Below are positions 43,689 to 48,726 of a stretch of 48,726 nt of DNA, piece by piece. Position 1 is the stretch's first letter. Every line of letters starts with the position of its first letter. Source of the stretch: UKL13-2 sp947085425. GTDB lineage: Bacteria; Pseudomonadota; Gammaproteobacteria; Burkholderiales; Usitatibacteraceae. The stretch is from positions 1-48,726 of the forward strand of contig CAMTWK010000003.1 in NCBI GenBank assembly GCA_947085425.1, read 5' to 3'. Under the pieces are notes generated by a model, which saw only the letters and a program-made list of their open reading frames with translations, had not been told where the DNA came from and did not search any database. A program made the translations under genes and the position numbers.

Positions 43689-43718
43689 TCCCCACGGCGG
43701 CCAATCGTATTTATCGCT

Positions 43719-44042
43719 TTATACATTGGTCGCGCCCTTGCGCTGTACCACCACCTCCAAACCCAGTATGTCGAGAACGTCCAATACTTTTTGAATTTGC
43801 AGTGTCGGTTTTCCATTTTCCAATTCACTGATAAACCGATTGCCCACGTTGGCAATGCCGATGACATCAAGCTGCAGCAAGCCTTGTGTTTGACGCGCCT
43901 GCTTCACCATGAGGCCAAGCTCCTTTGTGTTACGAATACACGTTTCACCAAATGACCGGTGTGGAGATACAGGCATTGGCTCATTGCAGACTGCTTCCGC
44001 CACAGCCCGCAAAGTCTTTCGATTGGGTTTCTTTGGTTTCAT
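43719..44042 (-). CDS. hipB: HipB-type XRE-family antitoxin
   Basis: This 107-aa protein contains an XRE helix-turn-helix (ELGLMVKQARQTQGLLQLDVIGIANVGNRFISELENGKPTLQIQKVLDVLDILGLEVVVQ, about residues 35-98). A basic N-terminal extension (MKPKKPNRKTLRAVAEAVC) precedes it. It should neutralise HipA and repress the operon. The three palindromes upstream of the start are the natural operators. The C-terminus GATNV is short, as in HipB proteins. Confidence 0.87.
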   Translation of the reverse strand: MKPKKPNRKTLRAVAEAVCNEPMPVSPHRSFGETCIRNTKELGLMVKQARQTQGLLQLDVIGIANVGNRFISELENGKPTLQIQKVLDVLDILGLEVVVQRKGATNV

Positions 44043-44058
44043 CTGGGCATTTTAAAAA

Positions 44059-44170
44059 TTACCGAGCGGTAATAATATAGGCGGCACCATGGGTTGTCAA
44101 CAATTATGACCGAACGGTAATAATGGAGGCGTTGAGAAACGGGTTGTCAGCAGATATGACCGAGCGGTAA
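44059..44170 (-). promoter_or_regulatory. hipBA promoter with three operator palindromes
   Basis: Three sites of form TTACCG-nn-CGGTAA lie at 44059-44072 (TTACCGAGCGGTAA), 44107-44120 (TGACCGAACGGTAA) and 44157-44170 (TGACCGAGCGGTAA), spaced 48 and 50 bases. On the minus strand TTGACA (44100-44095) and TATTAT (44077-44072) are 17 bases apart, with the first operator touching the -10 box. Cooperative repression by HipB is likely. Confidence 0.75.
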
Positions 44171-44205
44171 TAATCATCAAAAATTATAAATGTACATAAC
44201 AATTT

Positions 44206-44475
44206 AGCGAAAAGCATCGCGAAAAAAACGGAGCGCCTATCAGCGAAACAATTCAAGCGATTAGCGCGCTTGAACACAATCCGCTGATTGGCCGACCCGC
44301 ACCCGGTGAAATGAACGAGCTTGTGATTGGCCGCGATTCACATGGATACGTTGCGCTTTATTGCTATGTCGCAGCAATCGACACGGTGTTTGTGTTGGCT
44401 ATTCGTAGCCAGCGCGAGGCGGGGCATGCGCGGGGGGGGGTGGGGAATGTGGGAAGAGCGAGCGTGCCCTTTTAA
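44206..44475 (+). pseudogene. ParE/RelE-family toxin remnant
   Basis: The plus-strand frame reads ISETIQAISALEHNPLIGRP, then GEMNELVIGRDSHGYVALYCY and TVFVLAIRSQREAGHA. This is the C-terminal two-thirds of a ParE-type toxin (LIGRP, ELVIGR, GYVALY, AIRSQREAG). No start codon or N-terminal region is attached, and the tail runs through a G9 tract into unrelated codons before TAA. It lies between the hipBA operators and the hxlR gene. Confidence 0.75.
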
Positions 44476-44801
44476 TCAATTGTTTTATCGCCGCGTGGCG
44501 CAGTCTGCATTGTTGCGTGTAGTTCATCCACATCATCGATCAATTTGCCGAATTGTTCACCGAATGGTGTCAGGCGATATTCCACCCGTGGCGGCACCTC
44601 GGCAAAAGTTTCCTTCGCGAGTATGCCAAAGTGCATCAGTTTCAACAGCCGTTCGTTCAACACCTTTCCGCTCAAGCCGTCGATGGCGTGCTCCATTTCG
44701 CCCGGGCGGCGCACCCCTTTTCGGACCAGGCTCAGCACGGTCAACGACCATTTGCAGCCAATAATACTCTCGACCATCTGATGTACGCTTGGTTTTTCCA
44801 T
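44472..44801 (-). CDS. HxlR-family winged-helix transcriptional regulator
   Basis: This 109-aa protein has the HxlR layout: SVHQMVESIIGCKWSLTVLSLVRKGVRRPGEMEHAIDGLSGKVLNERLLKLMHFGILAKETFAEVPPRVEYRLTPFGEQFGKLIDDV. The conserved W in GCKWSL and the VEYRLTPFG wing are present. I chose the ATG at 44801 because homology starts there. It is divergent from the cytochrome P460 gene and probably regulates it. A cysteine in GCKW could act as a redox or aldehyde sensor; this is speculative. Confidence 0.87.
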   Translation of the reverse strand: MEKPSVHQMVESIIGCKWSLTVLSLVRKGVRRPGEMEHAIDGLSGKVLNERLLKLMHFGILAKETFAEVPPRVEYRLTPFGEQFGKLIDDVDELHATMQTAPRGDKTID

Positions 44802-44954
44802 ATCGATAAAATGCCGCAAAAAAATAATTCGTTTGTGATCAACAAGAGACACCAAAAAGTGCCCATCCCACGGTTTTGTGCCTGCTTGAGCGCCGCCATA
44901 TCGCGACGTAGAGTGCCCGTGTTGTCTTCCCATATTATGCGAAAGGAGCTTTAC

Positions 44955-45467
44955 ATGCGTTCAACTATTTCCCGGACAATTCGCCGCACCATGTTGTGTG
45001 CCACCATGGCCGTCATCGCCATCGGTGCCGTCAGCACCGCCAGCGCGCAGACCGCCGTCGTGCCGTACCCGGAAGGCTACCGCGACTGGCACCACGTTAA
45101 GTCGATGATCATCAACCCCGGCCACGGGCTCTATGACGCGTTCGGCGGCATTCATCATCTGTATGCCAACAAGGCGGCCATACAAGGCTACAAGAGCGGC
45201 AAATGGCCCGATGGCGCGGTGATTGTGTTTGATTTGCTCGAGACCAAGTCGGCGGATAATGCGGTAACCGAAGGCAACCGCAAAGTGGTCGGTGTGATGC
45301 ATCGAGATGCAAAAAAATACGCCGCTACCGGCGGCTGGGGCTACGAGGGATTCAAAAGCAACAGCAAAACCGAACGTGCTGTCGGTGCGAATGCCGCGAC
45401 CGCCTGCCACCAATGCCATATCGCACAAAAGGATGCCGGATTTGTGTTCAGCAAATTGCGTCCTTGA
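44955..45467 (+). CDS. Cytochrome P460 family protein, periplasmic c-type haem
   Basis: This 170-aa protein has a signal peptide (MRSTISRTIRRTMLCATMAV to ASAQ, cut near residue 32). The P460 domain follows (PYPEGYRDWHHVKSMII, HHLYANKAAIQGYKSGKWPDGAVIVFDLLE, VGVMHRDAKKYAATGGWGYEGF), and the haem site C-H-Q-C-H lies in TACHQCHIAQKDAGFVFSKL. AGGAG lies seven bases before the ATG. P460 proteins are linked to oxidation of hydroxylamine or related nitrogen compounds. Cytochrome c prime-beta is an alternative for the fold. Confidence 0.83.
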   Translation: MRSTISRTIRRTMLCATMAVIAIGAVSTASAQTAVVPYPEGYRDWHHVKSMIINPGHGLYDAFGGIHHLYANKAAIQGYKSGKWPDGAVIVFDLLETKSADNAVTEGNRKVVGVMHRDAKKYAATGGWGYEGFKSNSKTERAVGANAATACHQCHIAQKDAGFVFSKLRP

Positions 45468-45952
45468 GTAAATTATTACAAGACCTGGCTCCGCCGCTGA
45501 TTGTCTCGCAGTGGTTCAACTCCAAAGAAGACATCACGTTGGACCAGCTGCGTGGCAAGGTTGTGTTTATCGAAGTGTTCCAAATGTTGTGCCCCGGCTG
45601 CGTGATGCAAGCGATGCCGCAGGCGGTGCGATTGTGGCATCACTATCGCGCCAGCCCGGTCACCGACGACGTTGTGATACTGGGGTTGCACTCAGTATTC
45701 GAACATCACGCGGTAATGGGTCCGCCGGCGCTTGCTGTGTATCTCTATGAGTTTCGCATTCCATTCCCGGTGGCGGTCGACTGTCCGGCCGAGTCCGGTC
45801 AACTACCGCAAACCATGCAGGCCTATGGCATGCAGGGCACGCCGACCATGTTGTTGATCGACCGGCAGGGCAGATTGCGGCGGCAGCATTTTGGTGTTGA
45901 GCCGGATGAAGAGGTGTTGCAGCGTATTGAGCGGCTGATTGACGAGCGGTAA
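45464..45952 (+). CDS. Thioredoxin-like (TlpA/AhpC-type) protein
   Basis: This 162-aa protein has a thioredoxin fold: GKVVFIEVFQMLCPGCVMQAMPQAVRLWHHY, with the C-P-G-C redox motif, then VVILGLHSVFEHH and MQAYGMQGTPTMLLIDRQGRLRRQHFG with the cis-Pro (GTPT). I place the start at TTG 45464, which overlaps the stop of the P460 gene (TTGA). An ATG at 45413 would overlap more. No signal peptide is seen, so it may be cytoplasmic. Coupling suggests a role in haem-protein thiol maturation or redox protection. Confidence 0.72.
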   Translation: MSKLLQDLAPPLIVSQWFNSKEDITLDQLRGKVVFIEVFQMLCPGCVMQAMPQAVRLWHHYRASPVTDDVVILGLHSVFEHHAVMGPPALAVYLYEFRIPFPVAVDCPAESGQLPQTMQAYGMQGTPTMLLIDRQGRLRRQHFGVEPDEEVLQRIERLIDER

Positions 45953-45992
45953 CCGGTGGCGGTTGAATAAGCGCTATCAACCCACCACGCGA

Positions 45993-48398
45993 CTAACCCC
46001 TCCCCTTTAACTTCGCCAATTTATTGAACGCATCCGCCATCGCATTGCTGCCCTGCGGCGTGGTGGACTGTAAACCCGCCATCTGGCGGGATGTTTGCGA
46101 CGGTTTTGCCTGAAAACCAGCGCCAGTGCTAGAGTTTGTGTTTTTAGTCGGGGTGTCGTTGAGGCGCATGGTCAGCGCCACACGCTGGCGTTTGATGTCG
46201 ATTTCGAGCACTTTGACTTTCACCACCTGCCCGGCTTTCACCACGTCGTGTGCGTCTTTGACAAATTTATCCGCCAGCGCCGAGATGTGGATCAAACCAT
46301 CTTGATGCACACCAATATCCACAAACGCGCCGAACGCGGCGACGTTGGTGATGACACCTTCGAGGATCATGCCCGGTTGCAAATCATTCAGTGTTTCCAC
46401 GCCGTCTTGAAACGTGGCGGTGGTGAATTCGGGGCGTGGGTCGCGGCCGGGTTTTTCCAGTTCTTTCAAAATGTCGGTGACGGTCGGCAAGCCGAATTTT
46501 TCATCGACATATTTTTCGGCGGTGAGCGACTTTAACAACTTGGTTTCACCCATGACGGCTTTGACGTCTTTTTGAATGTCGGCAAGAATTTTTTCCACCA
46601 AGGGGTAGGCTTCCGGGTGCACCGACGAACCATCCAGCGGATTGTCGCCATTGGGGATACGTAAAAATCCGGCGGCCTGTTCAAACGCTTTGTCACCCAG
46701 GCGCGGCACTTTTTTGAGTGCCACCCGGCTGGCAAACGCACCATGGGTATCACGGTGGTTGACAATATTGGCCGCGACCGACGAGCTCAAGCCCGACACC
46801 CGTGCCAGCAACGCCGCCGAGGCGGTATTCACATCCACCCCCACCGCGTTCACACAGTCTTCGACCACCGCATCGAGTGAGCGCGCCAGTTGTGATTGAT
46901 TGAGGTCGTGTTGATATTGACCGACACCAATTGATTTTGGATCAATCTTCACCAGCTCGGCGAGCGGGTCTTGCAAACGGCGCGCAATCGACACCGCACC
47001 ACGCAACGACACATCCAGATCCGGCAATTCTTTAGAGGCAAATTCCGACGCCGAATACACCGACGCGCCCGCTTCGGACACGACAATCTTGGTGATCTTG
47101 CGCGTTTTGTCAACGTTGCCGACGGTGCCTGATTTGGCCGTGTGGGTGGCAATCATCTTGATCAATTCCGCGGCGAGTTTGTCGGTCTCGCGTGAGGCGG
47201 TGCCGTTGCCGATCGAAATCAAATCGACGTTGTGTTTCATCGCCAACGCGCCCAGTACCGCCAGTGCGCCGTCCCAGTCGCGACGCGGCTCGTGCGGGTA
47301 CACGGTGGCGGTATCGACCACCTTGCCGGTGGCGTCGACCACCGCCACTTTTACGCCGGTGCGAATGCCGGGGTCAAGGCCCATGGTGGCGCGTGGGCCG
47401 GCCGGTGCGGCCAACAACAAATCTTTCAGGTTGCGGGCGAATACATTGATGGCTTCGACTTCGGCGCGCTCGCGTAACGCCGACATCAATTCGGTTTCCA
47501 AATGCATCGACAGTTTGATGCGCCAGGTCCAGCGCACCACTTCGTTCAGCCATTTATCAGCAGGCCGCGCTTTGTTGGCGACACCGGCCGAAGCCGCCAC
47601 CATGTCTTCGATCGGATTAAACGCCGCATTCCAAGTGGGCTTTTCTTCTTCGCTGTCGAGGCGCAACGTCACGGTCAGAATGCCTTCGTTGCGACCGCGA
47701 AACAACGCCAACGCGCGGTGTGACGGAATGGTTTTAAGCGTTTCGTTATACACAAAATAATCGGCGAATTTGGCACCCTTGTCGTCCATGCCTTCGACCA
47801 ACTTTGATTCAACCACGCCATGCGCAATCATGTAGTCGCGCACCCGGCCAATCAGCGTGGCGTTTTCGGCAAACCGCTCCATCAATATTTGTTTTGCGCC
47901 TTCAAGTGCCGCTTTGACGTCGGCAACGGCGGTGTCTTTTTCAGCGGTTTTGGGTTCGAGTGAAACATATTTCTCGGCTTCTGCTTCGGGCGTCAAGGTC
48001 GGGTCGGCCAACAATGCATCGGCCAGCGGCTCCAACCCGGCTTCACGCGCAATCATCGCCTTGGTGCGGCGCTTTTGTTTATACGGCAGGTACAAATCTT
48101 CCAGCGTGGTTTTATCGGCGGCGTTGTTGATGGCGGCTGTGAGTGCCTCGGTCAACTTGCCCTGTGATTCGATATTTTCCAGAATCGCCGCACGCCGGTC
48201 TTCGAGCTCACGCAAATAACGCAAGCGCTCTTCCAGCAAACGCAGCTGAATATCATCGAGCCCACCGGTGATTTCTTTGCGATAGCGGGCGATAAACGGC
48301 ACCGTGGCACCTTCATCGAGCAGCGTGATGGCCGCGGCGATTTGGTTTGGATGGGCGGAAACTTCAACGGCGAGGCGGGATTGAATCGAAGGGAGCAT
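45993..48398 (-). CDS. tex: Tex-family RNA-binding transcription accessory protein
   Basis: This 801-aa protein has the Tex N-terminal helices (IQSRLAVEVSAHPNQIAAAITLLDEGATVPFIARYRKEITGGLDDIQLRLLEERLRYLRELEDRR), a YqgF-like RNase H fold (TMGLDPGIRTGVKVAVVDATGKVVDTATVYPH) and helix-hairpin-helix segments (NTASAALLARVSGLSSSVAANIV). The S1 domain is GMILEGVITNVAAFGAFVDIGVHQDGLIHISALADKFV. The last about 60 residues are a Gln/Ser/Gly-rich tail (AKPSQTSRQMAGL...GRG). That tail is duplicated twice in the window. The rest looks intact and of normal length. Confidence 0.95.
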   Translation of the reverse strand: MLPSIQSRLAVEVSAHPNQIAAAITLLDEGATVPFIARYRKEITGGLDDIQLRLLEERLRYLRELEDRRAAILENIESQGKLTEALTAAINNAADKTTLEDLYLPYKQKRRTKAMIAREAGLEPLADALLADPTLTPEAEAEKYVSLEPKTAEKDTAVADVKAALEGAKQILMERFAENATLIGRVRDYMIAHGVVESKLVEGMDDKGAKFADYFVYNETLKTIPSHRALALFRGRNEGILTVTLRLDSEEEKPTWNAAFNPIEDMVAASAGVANKARPADKWLNEVVRWTWRIKLSMHLETELMSALRERAEVEAINVFARNLKDLLLAAPAGPRATMGLDPGIRTGVKVAVVDATGKVVDTATVYPHEPRRDWDGALAVLGALAMKHNVDLISIGNGTASRETDKLAAELIKMIATHTAKSGTVGNVDKTRKITKIVVSEAGASVYSASEFASKELPDLDVSLRGAVSIARRLQDPLAELVKIDPKSIGVGQYQHDLNQSQLARSLDAVVEDCVNAVGVDVNTASAALLARVSGLSSSVAANIVNHRDTHGAFASRVALKKVPRLGDKAFEQAAGFLRIPNGDNPLDGSSVHPEAYPLVEKILADIQKDVKAVMGETKLLKSLTAEKYVDEKFGLPTVTDILKELEKPGRDPRPEFTTATFQDGVETLNDLQPGMILEGVITNVAAFGAFVDIGVHQDGLIHISALADKFVKDAHDVVKAGQVVKVKVLEIDIKRQRVALTMRLNDTPTKNTNSSTGAGFQAKPSQTSRQMAGLQSTTPQGSNAMADAFNKLAKLKGRG

Positions 48399-48726
48399 GG
48401 AGAGGAAGAATTGGCAACAGTGAAAAAATAAAAAACCGAAGGGCGGATTCTACGTTAAACGGGTCGGTGTGCTGTGTGCCGTGTGCAAACGCATCGCGAA
48501 AAAATATTGTCCTGCCGCAAGAGCGCGACTTTATTGCGTGAAGAGGAATCGTTACACGAGACTCGAGACAAAGGGTGCCAGTGATGAATGGCACTTACTT
48601 AAGGACTTTTCATCGCTAAACCAGCCATCATCGCTGCACGTCGATAACCTAACTTGTGTCGCCCCGGTGGAGTCCGGGACCCAATTTCAATGTTTCCCGT
48701 AATTCAATCAACCTTGGACCCCGGCC
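48399..48726. other. Upstream of tex, no gene seen
   Basis: This 328-bp end segment holds no convincing coding frame. It contains short GC-rich inverted repeats near the right edge (CCCCGG/CCGGGG). The tex promoter should lie in the first 100 bases, but no clear -35/-10 pair is identified. Confidence 0.4.

Noticed and set aside
44553..45467. 304-aa frame extending the cytochrome P460 gene upstream
   Set aside because: The extra N-terminus overlaps hxlR antisense and lacks homology; AGGAG and a signal peptide support the start at 44955.

Overview
The window looks like about 49 kb of a betaproteobacterial chromosome spanning the replication origin. Three things support this: dnaA-dnaN-gyrB with no recF between dnaN and gyrB (a common betaproteobacterial arrangement), the order mnmG-rsmG-parA-parB / mnmE-yidC-yidD-rnpA-rpmH / dnaA, and the housekeeping cluster fbp-ubiJ-Tim44-ubiE-DUF971. 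Genes left of about 21.8 kb in the core run mostly on the minus strand and dnaA-dnaN-gyrB run on the plus strand, so transcription diverges from the rpmH-dnaA gap. That gap holds DnaA boxes and is the likely oriC. Two parS sites lie beside parAB.

Layout. 1-4.5 kb: accessory region with small membrane or secreted proteins, two tandem GNAT-like paralogues and a brnTA toxin-antitoxin module with an operator-containing promoter and an integron attC-like site after brnA. 4.5-9 kb: fbp, ubiJ, a Tim44-like protein, ubiE, an NTF2-like protein and DUF971. 9-12.6 kb: phoB-phoR and an unusual hslO. 13.2-27.6 kb: origin cluster. 28-34.6 kb: argH, a LytS/AlgZ-type kinase with its LytTR regulator and a BASS transporter, and a D-aminopeptidase-like serine hydrolase. 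34.8-39.9 kb: candidate defence island. 40-46 kb: patchwork of accessory genes (a periplasmic protein, an orphan MNT nucleotidyltransferase, hipBA, a parE remnant, HxlR, cytochrome P460, a thioredoxin-like protein), interrupted by two detached copies of the 3' end of tex. 46-48.4 kb: intact tex.

Most notable findings. (1) At 34.8-39.8 kb an SMC/Rad50-like ABC ATPase, a small middle protein and a PD-(D/E)XK nuclease form one operon, convergent with an SPPY-type DNA methyltransferase. This resembles an ABC-three-component system joined to a restriction-modification pair. (2) A MITE-like repeat family with 20-bp terminal inverted repeats occurs five times (4.1, 11.3, 12.6, 12.8 and 27.9 kb), including a nested insertion and an internal-deletion derivative. 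(3) Two extra tex 3' tails at 40.0 and 42.1 kb look like scars of repeated insertion at the end of tex. (4) hslO (Hsp33) has lost two of its four zinc/redox cysteines and its upstream region is occupied by one of the MITE-like repeats.

All functional calls come from reading motifs and gene order; no database search was run.
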